Positions 1 to 6,909 of a stretch of 9,275 nucleotides of DNA are shown here, piece by piece (the first letter of the stretch is position 1; every line of letters begins with the position of its first letter). The stretch spans positions 1 to 9,275 of the forward strand of contig JAGNPP010000085.1 in assembly GCA_017989575.1 (NCBI GenBank). The letters are read 5' to 3'. The notes under the pieces are model-generated. The model saw nothing but the letters and a program-made list of their open reading frames with translations, did no database searches and was not told the DNA's origin. The stretch is from Chryseobacterium sp. (GTDB lineage Bacteria; Bacteroidota; Bacteroidia; Flavobacteriales; Weeksellaceae). Position numbers and translations under genes: made by a program.

Positions 1-342
1 AAAAAATGTGCCGAACTTTTCGAAATTGAAGTTAAAAAGAAGAAAGCCGACCCTCGAAATCTCGCCTATCTCGCAGACCGAATTGCAACTTTTGAAAATA
101 TACCGCAACTTTACGGAACCCAATTTGACTGGGACGAAAATGGAGAATTGAGTCCGAACGATTTTGATGACATTAATAAAGTCAATCAAAGAAGAAAATC
201 CATCGGTTTGAACACGCTTGAGGAACAAACAGACATCCTCCGAACACAGGCAAAACACGAAAATCATTTGCCACCAAAAGATTTGATTCAGAGAAAAACG
301 GAGATGGAGAATTGGAAAAAATTGGTTGGTTGGATCAAATAG
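1..342 (+). CDS. DUF6624 family protein, 3' end only
   Basis: An open frame runs from the first base to the TAG at 340-342 and gives the last 113 residues; the start lies outside the window. The visible part contains YLADRIATFE (residues 23-32), YGTQFDWDENGELSP (38-52) and RRKSIGLNTLEE (64-75). From memory this is the C-terminal signature of the DUF6624 family: an invariant YLADRI helix, a YGTQF motif and a late 'RR..(V/I)GL..L.E' segment. The family has no established biochemical function. A TTG at 148 could be read as a start but sits inside the conserved motif block, so it is internal. The next gene begins 13 bases after the stop, which suggests co-transcription. Family assignment is fairly secure; function is unknown. 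Confidence 0.8.
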   Translation, partial: KKCAELFEIEVKKKKADPRNLAYLADRIATFENIPQLYGTQFDWDENGELSPNDFDDINKVNQRRKSIGLNTLEEQTDILRTQAKHENHLPPKDLIQRKTEMENWKKLVGWIK

Positions 343-355
343 AATTTAAGAAATT

Positions 356-937
356 ATGAAAAGAGTAACAGTATTTTGCGGATCCAGCTTCGGAACCGAT
401 GAGATCTTTAAAACACAAGCCATTTTATTAGGAAACAAACTGGCGGAAGAAAATATCGGATTGGTCTATGGCGGTGCAAACGTAGGATTGATGGGCGCTG
501 TAGCAGATGGTTTTTTGGAAAAAGGTGGTGAAGTTTTTGGCGTTTTGCCCAACTTCCTAAGATCAAAAGAAATTGCCCACGACCATTTGACCGAATTATT
601 TTTGGTTGAAACGATGCACGAACGAAAAACCAAAATGAACGACCTTTGCGATGGCGTGATTGCTTTGCCAGGCGGTTTTGGAACCTTGGAAGAATTTTTC
701 GAAATGCTGACTTGGGCTCAATTGGGGCTTCACAAAAAACCAATCGCTATCTTGAATATTGATGGATTTTATGATTCATTGATTACATTCATCCAAACGA
801 CCGTCGACAAGGGTTTCCTTAAACAAGTGAACCAAGATATGCTCATCGTAAGCGATAATATTGAAGAACTGTTGGACAAAATGAAAAATTACGAAGCGCC
901 AACAGTTGGAAAGTGGATCACAAAAGAAAAAGTCTGA
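356..937 (+). CDS. LOG family protein (TIGR00730), nucleoside 5'-monophosphate phosphoribohydrolase
   Basis: A 193-residue Rossmann-fold protein of the LOG family, full length for the group (about 180-200 residues). The N-terminus (VTVFCGSS, 4-11) and LVYGGANVGLMG (36-47) form the nucleotide-binding fold. MHERK (87-91) and the hallmark PGGFGTLEE (105-113) match the family's catalytic and substrate-binding motifs. LOG enzymes hydrolyse the N-glycosidic bond of nucleoside 5'-monophosphates such as AMP or cytokinin nucleotides, releasing base and ribose 5-phosphate in the cytosol. Many bacterial members were once mislabelled lysine decarboxylases. In a non-plant-associated bacterium the substrate is uncertain: AMP-like salvage is as likely as cytokinin activation. 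The ATG at 356 lies 13 bases after the DUF6624 stop and starts directly on the first beta strand. No Shine-Dalgarno sequence is visible. Confidence 0.93.
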   Translation: MKRVTVFCGSSFGTDEIFKTQAILLGNKLAEENIGLVYGGANVGLMGAVADGFLEKGGEVFGVLPNFLRSKEIAHDHLTELFLVETMHERKTKMNDLCDGVIALPGGFGTLEEFFEMLTWAQLGLHKKPIAILNIDGFYDSLITFIQTTVDKGFLKQVNQDMLIVSDNIEELLDKMKNYEAPTVGKWITKEKV

Positions 938-957
938 TATATCAAAATTAAAGACAC

Positions 958-1287
958 ATGAAATATCTATTTTTAGGATTAGCAATCTGCTTGGAAGTCT
1001 TAGGAACCAGTTGTCTGGCGCGGTCGGAGAACTTTACAAAACTATGGCCGAGTCTCATTACAGTCATTGCTTTCACAGGGTATTTTTATTTCTTTTCGCA
1101 CGCTATCAAAGAGATTCCGCTGGGTGTGGCTTACGCGATTTGGGCAGGATTGGGAATTGTTTTGACGGCTTTGGTTTCCGTTTTCTTTTTCAAACAGAAA
1201 CTGGATTTGCCAGCAATGTTAGGAATAGCAATCATTATCGTTGGCGTTTTGGTCATTAATTTATTTTCAAAATCGGCGACGCATTAG
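958..1287 (+). CDS. SMR family multidrug/quaternary cation exporter, EmrE-like
   Basis: A 109-residue small multidrug resistance protein, the usual size. Four hydrophobic helices are visible at about residues 3-21, 32-50, 57-77 and 85-103. Glu13 in CLEVLGTS is the counterpart of EmrE Glu14, the membrane-embedded proton/substrate carboxylate. Tyr59 and Trp62 in GVAYAIWAGLGIVL match the EmrE binding-site aromatics Tyr60 and Trp63. The end (KLDLPAMLGIAIIIVGVLVI, then NLFSKS) also follows EmrE closely. Known members act as antiparallel dimers in the inner membrane and exchange protons for lipophilic or quaternary cations. The W and surrounding sequence favour the Qac/EmrE subtype over the guanidinium exporters (SugE/Gdx), but exact substrates cannot be read. 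The gene starts 20 bases after the LOG gene and is probably in the same transcript. Confidence 0.93.
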   Translation: MKYLFLGLAICLEVLGTSCLARSENFTKLWPSLITVIAFTGYFYFFSHAIKEIPLGVAYAIWAGLGIVLTALVSVFFFKQKLDLPAMLGIAIIIVGVLVINLFSKSATH

Positions 1288-1342
1288 GATGAAATTTAAT
1301 TTTCATTAATCCAATTAATTACAACAAAACATTTACTCAAAA

Positions 1343-1870
1343 ATGGAAAATATCACAGTCCAAAAAATATCAATTTCTGATTTGCCAGCTTTACAAAAAA
1401 TCGGAAGACAAACCTTCTATGAAACATTTGCAGCTTCTAACACCGAGGAAAATATAACCAAATATTTGGAAGAAGGTTTTTCTGAAGATAAATTGACGAC
1501 CGAATTGGAAGACCAAAATGCCGAATTCTACTTTGCTACATTGGACAACGAAGTGATTGGCTACTTGAAATTGAACTTCGGTGCCTCACAAACGGAACTG
1601 AAAGATGACAAAGCTTTGGAAATCGAAAGGATTTACGTCCTTCAAGAATTTCACGGCAAAAAAGTGGGACAAATTCTTTACAACAAAGCCATTGAAGTGG
1701 CAAAAGATAAAAAATCAGATTACGTTTGGTTGGGCGTTTGGGAAGAGAATCCGAGAGCCATCAGCTTCTATAAGAAAAATGGTTTCGAAGAATTTGATAA
1801 GCACATTTTCAAATTGGGGAATGATGAACAGACCGATATTATGATGAAGCTTAAGCTAAATAACGATTAG
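1343..1870 (+). CDS. GNAT family N-acetyltransferase, PaiA-like
   Basis: A 175-residue single-domain GNAT acetyltransferase. Acetyl-CoA-binding motif A lies around residues 93-118: strand LEIERIYVL (92-100), then the loop HGKKVG (104-109) and helix ILYNKAIE (111-118). Motif B includes WLGVWEENPRAISFYKKNGF (129-148), whose Tyr143 is the usual candidate general acid. The N-terminal QTFYETFAASNTEENITKYL (23-42) and the end GNDEQTDIMM (159-168) resemble Bacillus subtilis PaiA, a spermidine/spermine N-acetyltransferase, so a polyamine or similar amine substrate is plausible but not shown. One oddity is that the Q/R-x-x-G-x-G/A loop reads H-G-K-K-V-G, with lysine where the first glycine is normally found. 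ATG 1343 is the only sensible start and follows a 55-base gap containing no convincing terminator or promoter. Confidence 0.9.
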   Translation: MENITVQKISISDLPALQKIGRQTFYETFAASNTEENITKYLEEGFSEDKLTTELEDQNAEFYFATLDNEVIGYLKLNFGASQTELKDDKALEIERIYVLQEFHGKKVGQILYNKAIEVAKDKKSDYVWLGVWEENPRAISFYKKNGFEEFDKHIFKLGNDEQTDIMMKLKLNND

Positions 1871-1915
1871 AATTGAATATTCTCACATCGCAACACTTAA
1901 TTCACCAACTTTCCA

Positions 1916-2503
1916 ATGAGTTCCAAACCAACCAAAATTTACGAAACCTTCTACCCCGAAACGCCAGAGCAATGGCGCAATTGGCTGGTGGAAAACCATA
2001 CGCGCGACAATGGGATTTGGCTTGTTCAATACAACAAGAAATCCGGCAAACCATCTGTCAGCTGGAGTGAAGCTGTGGACGAAGCGCTTTGTTTTGGTTG
2101 GATTGATAGCCTTAAGAAAAAACTGGACGACGAATCCTCCATCCAATATTTCGGAAAACGAAAACCAAAGAGCACTTGGTCCAAAATCAACAAACAAAAA
2201 ATAGAAAAACTCACAGCCGAAAACAGGATGTTCCAATCGGGACTCAACTGTATTATCATCGCCAAAGAAAACGGCTCGTGGGAAATTCTGGACAGCATAG
2301 AAGAACTCATAATCCCCGAAGACCTACTGCTCGAACTTTCCTCAAGACCAAACGCCACCGAGTTTTTCCAAAACCTTAGCAAATCGATAAAAAAAATGAT
2401 GCTCTACTGGATCATCAGCGCGAAAAGACCAGAAACCAGACAGAAAAGGATTTTTGAAATTGCGGAATCCGCGGAGAGAAAAGTGAAGCCGAAGCAGTTC
2501 TAA
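1916..2503 (+). CDS. YdeI/OmpD-associated (OmdA) family protein
   Basis: A 195-residue cytosolic protein of the YdeI/OmpD-associated family (Pfam OmdA type, sometimes annotated bacteriocin-protection protein). Characteristic segments are GIWLVQYNKKSG (33-44), WSEAVDEALCFGWIDS (50-65), RKPKSTWSKIN (82-92) and the C-terminal block SSRPNATEFFQNLSKS (142-157), followed by YWIISAKRPETRQKRI (164-179). The last block is the lysine/arginine-rich helical region that defines the family. No enzymatic reaction has been firmly assigned. Older genetic work links relatives to peptide or polymyxin tolerance, so a stress role is suggested only by family. The ATG at 1916 fits where homologues begin. An upstream in-frame start is not supported. 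The gene is 45 bases downstream of the acetyltransferase and is followed by an intrinsic terminator. Confidence 0.88.
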   Translation: MSSKPTKIYETFYPETPEQWRNWLVENHTRDNGIWLVQYNKKSGKPSVSWSEAVDEALCFGWIDSLKKKLDDESSIQYFGKRKPKSTWSKINKQKIEKLTAENRMFQSGLNCIIIAKENGSWEILDSIEELIIPEDLLLELSSRPNATEFFQNLSKSIKKMMLYWIISAKRPETRQKRIFEIAESAERKVKPKQF

Positions 2504-2532
2504 TAAAAAATTTTCACATAGGAATATTCAAT

Positions 2533-2560
2533 AAACCTCGCACCTACGCGGGGTTTTATT
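2533..2560 (+). terminator. Rho-independent terminator after the YdeI-family gene
   Basis: The arms AAACCTCGC (2533-2541) and GCGGGGTTT (2548-2556) form a 9-bp stem with one T-G wobble around a 6-base loop (ACCTAC). The 3' arm runs into TTTTATT. It lies 29 bases after the TAA of the YdeI-family gene and probably closes the transcript that started upstream of the window. Confidence 0.8.
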
Positions 2561-2599
2561 ATTTCAAATAATGTTTGAGGTGAAATAATTTTAGCAAAA

Positions 2600-2613
2600 T
2601 ACGGAAATCCGTA
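2600..2613. promoter_or_regulatory. Palindrome TACGGA-AA-TCCGTA, possible operator
   Basis: A perfect inverted repeat with 6-base arms and a 2-base centre, in otherwise A/T-dominated DNA. The arms are too close together to form an RNA hairpin and no T-tract follows, so a binding site for a dimeric DNA-binding protein is more likely than a terminator. Its centre is about 40 bases upstream of the start site predicted from the box at 2636-2643, where a -33 element would normally be and is missing. The binding protein is unknown. Confidence 0.4.
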
Positions 2614-2635
2614 AAAAAGTAAAACTCAATAATGA

Positions 2636-2643
2636 TAGTTTTG
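2636..2643 (+). promoter_or_regulatory. Candidate Bacteroidota -7 box for the nuclease gene
   Basis: TAGTTTTG matches the Bacteroidota -7 consensus TAnnTTTG at every specified position. No TTG occurs at the expected 17-23 base distance upstream. The promoter would therefore be weak, activator-dependent or spurious, and in AT-rich DNA such matches also arise by chance. Confidence 0.35.
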
Positions 2644-2769
2644 TTAATCTTACTAAACAATATAGATTTAATAACAATAAAAAATTAATTAAAATTTATA
2701 ATTAAATAATTTTTTAAATAATTGTAAAGTATTAATAACTAACCAATTGTCACAGTAAAAACGAAAGCT

Positions 2770-3843
2770 ATGGAATCAGATTTAAAACTAAAATTAGAAC
2801 AATTACATCAAAGAGTTGACGCTTTAAAAGACCAAATAAATACTGAAGAAGCAACTAAAAATGCGTTCGTAATGCCATTTATTCAAATTTTGGGATATGA
2901 CATTTTTAATCCAACCGAAGTAATTCCGGAATTCATTTGTGATATTGGGACCAAAAAAGGCGAAAAGATTGATTACGTTATCAAAAGAGATGGCGAACCA
3001 ATTCTTATCATCGAATGTAAACATTGGAAAGAAAAAGTTGATGCTCATAATTCTCAGCTTCATAGATACTATCACGTTTCAAAATCTCGTTTTGGTGTTT
3101 TAACAAATGGCCATCAATATAATTTCTATGCAGATTTGGAAAAACCAAACATAATGGACGAAAAGCCATTTTTCACTTTGGATTTATCGAATTTAAAAGA
3201 TTCGAGCTTGAAAATATTAGAAAAGTTTTCTAAAAACGGCTATAATTTGGAGCAAATTTTAGATTCAGCAGAATCTTTAAAATATATAAAAGCAATCCGA
3301 AACGAATTTGAAAAAGAACTCCAAAATCCTTCTGATGAAATTGTCCGACTGTTAGTGAATCGGTTTTTCGACAAACCTATGACAACTTCAAGACTGGTTA
3401 CTTTTAAAGAATATACAAGAAAAGCATTTTCTAATTCAATCAACGAATCAATCAATTTTAGGTTGAAAAATGCATTGAATATTAATGAAACTATTCCTTC
3501 CAAAAAGACTGAGCAAATAGAACCAATCGACGAAAATACAGATACTCCAAAATTCATAACGACGGATGAAGAAATGGAAGGTTCTCAAATTATAAAAGCG
3601 ATTTTAAGAGAAATTTTACCTGCTTCTAGAATTGCATTCAGAGACACACAATCATATTTTGGAATTTTGTTGGATGACAATAACCGCAAACCAATCTGTC
3701 GTTTACATTTTAATTCATCAAATAAATATGTTGAAGTTTTCCACAACGGAAAAGACAACGGAGAGAAAAAACTAATCGCTTCTTTGGACGAAATTTATAA
3801 TTTCAAAACGGAGTTACTAGCAACAATAAAAAACTACGAATAA
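2770..3843 (+). CDS. Standalone HsdR-N-like PD-(D/E)XK nuclease, no helicase
   Basis: A 357-residue protein whose first half resembles the N-terminal nuclease domain of type I restriction subunit HsdR. TEEATKNAFVMPFIQILGYD (25-44) is the conserved first helix. Asp68 in KIDYVI and Glu82-Cys-Lys84 in IIECKHW complete a PD-(D/E)XK metal-binding site. Gln96 and Tyr100 (QLHRY) fit the QxxxY motif that follows it in HsdR. No Walker or DEAD-box motor motifs are present. A variable acidic linker (about 240-268) leads to a C-terminal block, RDTQSYFGILLDDNN (291-305) and RKPICRLHFN (306-315), which I recall as typical of similar short proteins but cannot name. No methyltransferase or specificity gene is nearby. 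The gene is transcribed alone between two terminators. Lines I sampled were 25-32% G+C, lower than most neighbouring coding sequence sampled (28-53%), so acquisition by transfer is possible. DNA cleavage is inferred; the biological role is unknown. Confidence 0.85.
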   Translation: MESDLKLKLEQLHQRVDALKDQINTEEATKNAFVMPFIQILGYDIFNPTEVIPEFICDIGTKKGEKIDYVIKRDGEPILIIECKHWKEKVDAHNSQLHRYYHVSKSRFGVLTNGHQYNFYADLEKPNIMDEKPFFTLDLSNLKDSSLKILEKFSKNGYNLEQILDSAESLKYIKAIRNEFEKELQNPSDEIVRLLVNRFFDKPMTTSRLVTFKEYTRKAFSNSINESINFRLKNALNINETIPSKKTEQIEPIDENTDTPKFITTDEEMEGSQIIKAILREILPASRIAFRDTQSYFGILLDDNNRKPICRLHFNSSNKYVEVFHNGKDNGEKKLIASLDEIYNFKTELLATIKNYE

Positions 3844-3879
3844 CATTTAATTTCCAAAAAACGGTCTTAAAAAACAAAA

Positions 3880-3905
3880 AAACCTCTCCAATATCGGAGA
3901 GGTTT
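3880..3905. terminator. Bidirectional intrinsic terminator between the nuclease gene and gcvP
   Basis: A perfect 10-bp stem, AAACCTCTCC (3880-3889) with GGAGAGGTTT (3896-3905), encloses the 6-base loop AATATC. On the + strand the stem ends in TTT followed by GCTTTT. On the - strand it is followed by a run of T, one G and more T (bases 3869-3882 read in reverse). It lies 37 bases after the nuclease stop and 62 bases past the gcvP stop, so it can end both convergent transcripts. The longer T-tract favours gcvP. Confidence 0.88.
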
Positions 3906-3967
3906 GCTTTTCATAAACGAAGAATTAAAATCTATCATCTCTTCGTCTATGATCTATCTGTCTATTT

Positions 3968-6826
3968 TTACATATAAGCTTCAATCGGCTCACAAGTACA
4001 AACTAGATTTCTATCACCATAAGCTTCATCAATTCTCGCAACCGTTGCAAAGAATTTGTGAGTTCTCACCCAATCCAGTGGATAAGCGGCTTTCTCTCTT
4101 CCGTAAGGTTTGTCCCAAGAATCCGAAATCACCAATTGCTCTGTGTGAGGTGCATTTTTCAAGACGTTGTTTTCTCTGTCTGCTTCACCGTTTGCAATCT
4201 CATCGATTTCTTTTTTGATATTAATCAACGCTTCCGCAAATCTATCAATTTCGTCTTTGTTTTCAGATTCGGTTGGTTCAATCATCAATGTTCCAGCAAC
4301 AGGGAAACTCACTGTTGGTGCGTGGAAACCATAATCCATCAAACGTTTTGCGATATCAGCCACTTCAATTCCCAAAGATTTGAACTGACGGAAATCCACG
4401 ATGCACTCGTGTGCTACTCTGCCTTTGTCGTTCGCATAAAGGATTGGAAAATGCTCAGCTAAGATTTCTTTCAGATAATTAGCATTCAGGATTGCGTGCT
4501 CAGTTGCTTTCTTCAAACCAGAAGTTCCCAACATTTTGATGTAAGCGTAAGAAATATTTAAAATCAATCCAGAACCGTAAGGCGCTGCAGAAATTCCTTC
4601 AATGGCTTCTTTTCCACCGATTGGAATATTGGCATTGGTTGGTAAGAATGGAACTAAATGCTCAGACACACAGATTGGACCAACACCAGGACCACCGCCA
4701 CCGTGAGGAATTGCGAAAGTCTTGTGAAGATTCAGGTGACAAACATCTGCCCCGATATTCCCCGGACTTGTGAATCCAACTTGCGCATTCATATTCGCAC
4801 CGTCCATATAGACTTGTCCGCCGTGCTCGTGCGTTAGTTTTGTAATTTCCTTGATATTCGCATCGAAGAATCCGTAAGTCGAAGGATAAGTGATCATCAC
4901 ACAAGACAAGTTCTCAGAATGCAACTCAGTTTTCGCTTTGAAATCTTCAAAATCAATTTCGCCACTTTCAAGATTTTTCACCACCACGATTTTCATTCCC
5001 GCCATTGCTGCAGAAGCCGGATTGGTTCCGTGTGCAGATTGAGGAATAAGAACGATATTTCTATGGCCTTCGCCTCTGTTTTTATGATATTCTCTGATAA
5101 CCATTAGTCCAGCATATTCGCCTTGCGCGCCAGAGTTTGGCTGAAGAGAAGTTCCAGCGAAACCAGTGATTTCAGCTAAATCTTTCTCCAATTCTTTGAT
5201 CATTTCCTGATAACCGCCTGCTTGCTCCGTTGGCACAAATGGATGAACACTTCCCCACTCGCCCCAAGATAAAGGGATCATCTGAGTTGCGGCGTTCAGT
5301 TTCATTGTACAAGATCCAAGAGAAATCATAGAATGTGTCAATGACAAATCTTTTCTTTCCAGACGTTTGATGTAACGCATCAATTCTGTCTCCGTATGGT
5401 ATTTGTTGAAAACTTCTTCTTCTAATATTTTATCTTCTCTCAACAATTCTGCTGGAATAGAATATTCTTCTTTTAATGAAACTTTATAACCTTGTTTCCC
5501 TTTGAACTGTGCAAAAGCTTCGATCAATTGGTTTAGTTTGTCAACAGTTGTAGTTTCGTTTAATGAAATACTTACGATGCCTTGAGAGAAATAATTAAGA
5601 TTGATTTTCTGATCTCTCATTTTCATTCTCAAAGAAGATTTTTCCTCCTCATGCAATCTGAATTTCACCGTATCAAAAACAGGCTCGTCCACGATGTCAT
5701 AACCCAAAACTTTCAGCGCATCGCCCAAAGCATTGGTTTTATAATGGATTTGATCAGCGATAAATTCCAAACCTTTTGGTCCGTGATAAACTGCATACAT
5801 CCCAGCCATTACAGCAAGTAAAACCTGAGCTGTACAGATATTGGAGGTTGCTCTTTCTCTTTTAATGTGCTGCTCTCTGGTTTGAAGCGCCATTCTCAAC
5901 GCACGTTTTCCGTACATATCTTGAGAAACACCAATGATTCTTCCCGGAATATCTCTTTTATAATCTTCCTTGCAAGTGAAAAATGCGGCGTGAGGACCAC
6001 CATAACCCATCGGGATTCCGAATCTTTGAGACGTTCCAACAGCACAATCTGCGCCCATATCAGCAGGAGATTTCAGCTTTACCAAAGCCATCGGATCACA
6101 AGCTACAACCACTTGCAGGTTGAATTCTTTGTAATAAGTAATATTTTCTGTATAGTCTAAAACGATTCCGTTTTTCCCCGGATATTGCAACAAAACGCCG
6201 TAGTAAGAATCATTGAATTGGTGATTGATGTGATTCCCAACAATTACATCGATTCCAAGACCTTCTGCCTTTGTCTTAAGAACAGAAATCGTTTGTGGCA
6301 ATACCAAATCTGAGATGAAAAACTTCGAAGCATTATTTTTCTTTTGGTCTTTCGTTCTGTTGTTGAAGAACATATGCATTGCTTCTGCAGCAGCCGTAGA
6401 TTCGTCAAGCAATGAAGCGTTTGCCAAAGGAAATCCAGTCAAATCCGAAACGACTGTTTGGAAATTGAGCAAAGCTTCCAATCTTCCCTGCGCAATCTCT
6501 GCCTGGTAAGGTGTGTAAGCGGTGTACCAGCTTGGATTTTCCAGAATGTTTCTCTGGATTGGCGAAGGCAAAATCGTATTGTGATATCCAAACCCAATAT
6601 AGTTGTCAAAACTTTGGTTCTTAGAAGCCAAATCTTTAGAATGCAGTAACATTTCGTACTCCGAAAGCGGCTCTGAGATGTTGAGATCTTTTTCTAACCT
6701 GATGGCATCAGGAATGGTTTGTGAGATTAATTCTTCTATACTTTTTGCTCCTACTTTATTCAGCATTTCCGCTTTATCAGCTTCGTTGAGACTGATGTGG
6801 CGGTTTACGAATTGTTGTGTATTCAT
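3968..6826 (-). CDS. gcvP: Glycine dehydrogenase (decarboxylating), glycine cleavage P-protein
   Basis: A 952-residue P-protein, about the length of Escherichia coli GcvP, so both homologous halves are fused in one chain. It decarboxylates glycine using pyridoxal 5'-phosphate and passes the aminomethyl group to lipoylated H-protein (GcvH), the first step of the cytosolic glycine cleavage system that feeds one-carbon folate. The PLP lysine is Lys702 in HLNLHKTFAIPHGGGGPGVG (697-716). Other landmarks are YTPYQAEIAQGRLEALLNFQ (104-123), GYGGPHAAFF (274-283), GSCTMKLNA (504-512), HPFVPTEQAGGY (528-539) and AHGTNPASA (598-606). The first half has AVGTSQRFG (262-270) with no lysine at the matching place, as expected for the degenerate N-terminal domain. 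gcvT and gcvH are not in the window; dispersed gcv genes are common in Bacteroidota. A promoter-like element lies 40-70 bases upstream and a terminator follows. Confidence 0.98.
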   Translation of the reverse strand: MNTQQFVNRHISLNEADKAEMLNKVGAKSIEELISQTIPDAIRLEKDLNISEPLSEYEMLLHSKDLASKNQSFDNYIGFGYHNTILPSPIQRNILENPSWYTAYTPYQAEIAQGRLEALLNFQTVVSDLTGFPLANASLLDESTAAAEAMHMFFNNRTKDQKKNNASKFFISDLVLPQTISVLKTKAEGLGIDVIVGNHINHQFNDSYYGVLLQYPGKNGIVLDYTENITYYKEFNLQVVVACDPMALVKLKSPADMGADCAVGTSQRFGIPMGYGGPHAAFFTCKEDYKRDIPGRIIGVSQDMYGKRALRMALQTREQHIKRERATSNICTAQVLLAVMAGMYAVYHGPKGLEFIADQIHYKTNALGDALKVLGYDIVDEPVFDTVKFRLHEEEKSSLRMKMRDQKINLNYFSQGIVSISLNETTTVDKLNQLIEAFAQFKGKQGYKVSLKEEYSIPAELLREDKILEEEVFNKYHTETELMRYIKRLERKDLSLTHSMISLGSCTMKLNAATQMIPLSWGEWGSVHPFVPTEQAGGYQEMIKELEKDLAEITGFAGTSLQPNSGAQGEYAGLMVIREYHKNRGEGHRNIVLIPQSAHGTNPASAAMAGMKIVVVKNLESGEIDFEDFKAKTELHSENLSCVMITYPSTYGFFDANIKEITKLTHEHGGQVYMDGANMNAQVGFTSPGNIGADVCHLNLHKTFAIPHGGGGPGVGPICVSEHLVPFLPTNANIPIGGKEAIEGISAAPYGSGLILNISYAYIKMLGTSGLKKATEHAILNANYLKEILAEHFPILYANDKGRVAHECIVDFRQFKSLGIEVADIAKRLMDYGFHAPTVSFPVAGTLMIEPTESENKDEIDRFAEALINIKKEIDEIANGEADRENNVLKNAPHTEQLVISDSWDKPYGREKAAYPLDWVRTHKFFATVARIDEAYGDRNLVCTCEPIEAYM

Positions 6827-6865
6827 TATAAGACTTAAGATTAGATTTTATTAAAATATGTTGCG

Positions 6866-6896
6866 TAAAAATACGACTTTTGAGATAATTAAACAA
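6866..6896 (-). promoter_or_regulatory. Candidate promoter of gcvP
   Basis: On the - strand, TTG (6896-6894) is followed after 20 bases by TATTTTTA (6873-6866). The Bacteroidota housekeeping consensus is TTG-N17-23-TAnnTTTG, so only the last G is unmatched. Transcription would begin near 6860, giving a leader of about 35 nucleotides before the gcvP ATG at 6826. No glycine-riboswitch-like structure would fit in so short a leader. Confidence 0.5.
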
Positions 6897-6909
6897 AGCT
6901 TAACATGAC

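Larger units (their letters stand above)
2561..2769. other. AT-rich intergenic leader before the nuclease gene
   Basis: About 210 bases hold no plausible gene. Two 60-base blocks that I counted, 2641-2700 and 2701-2760, are 10% and 15% G+C, far below the flanking genes. The visible structure is a 14-base palindrome (2600-2613) and a TAnnTTTG-like box (2636-2643), listed separately. If transcription starts just after that box, the nuclease mRNA has a leader of roughly 120 AT-rich nucleotides. I see no riboswitch fold or tRNA. Confidence 0.6.

Noticed and set aside
906..1259. 117-codon frame overlapping the end of the LOG gene and the SMR gene
   Set aside because: The protein is low in hydrophobic pattern and motifs, while the alternative frame encodes a clear EmrE homologue.
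1288..1342. Weak inverted repeat ATGAAA...TTTCAT after the SMR gene, possible terminator
   Set aside because: The stem is a short A/T-rich 6-bp pairing with no T-tract and no G/C core, so it is unlikely to terminate. It is expected by chance at this base composition.
1846..1858. AAGCTTAAGCT palindrome near the end of the acetyltransferase gene
   Set aside because: It lies within the coding sequence and arises from the Lys-Leu-Lys-Leu codons; no regulatory context.
1873..2070. Open frame overlapping the start of the YdeI-family gene (65 codons)
   Set aside because: It overlaps a well-supported gene in another frame, has no recognisable motif and uses a non-ATG start.
2770..3843. Complete type I restriction-modification system
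   Set aside because: No motor domain in the nuclease and no methyltransferase or specificity subunit gene anywhere in the window.
4058..4462. 134-codon frame on the + strand opposite gcvP
   Set aside because: It is antisense to a highly conserved part of gcvP, and its Phe/Ser/Cys-rich translation is typical of a shadow frame.
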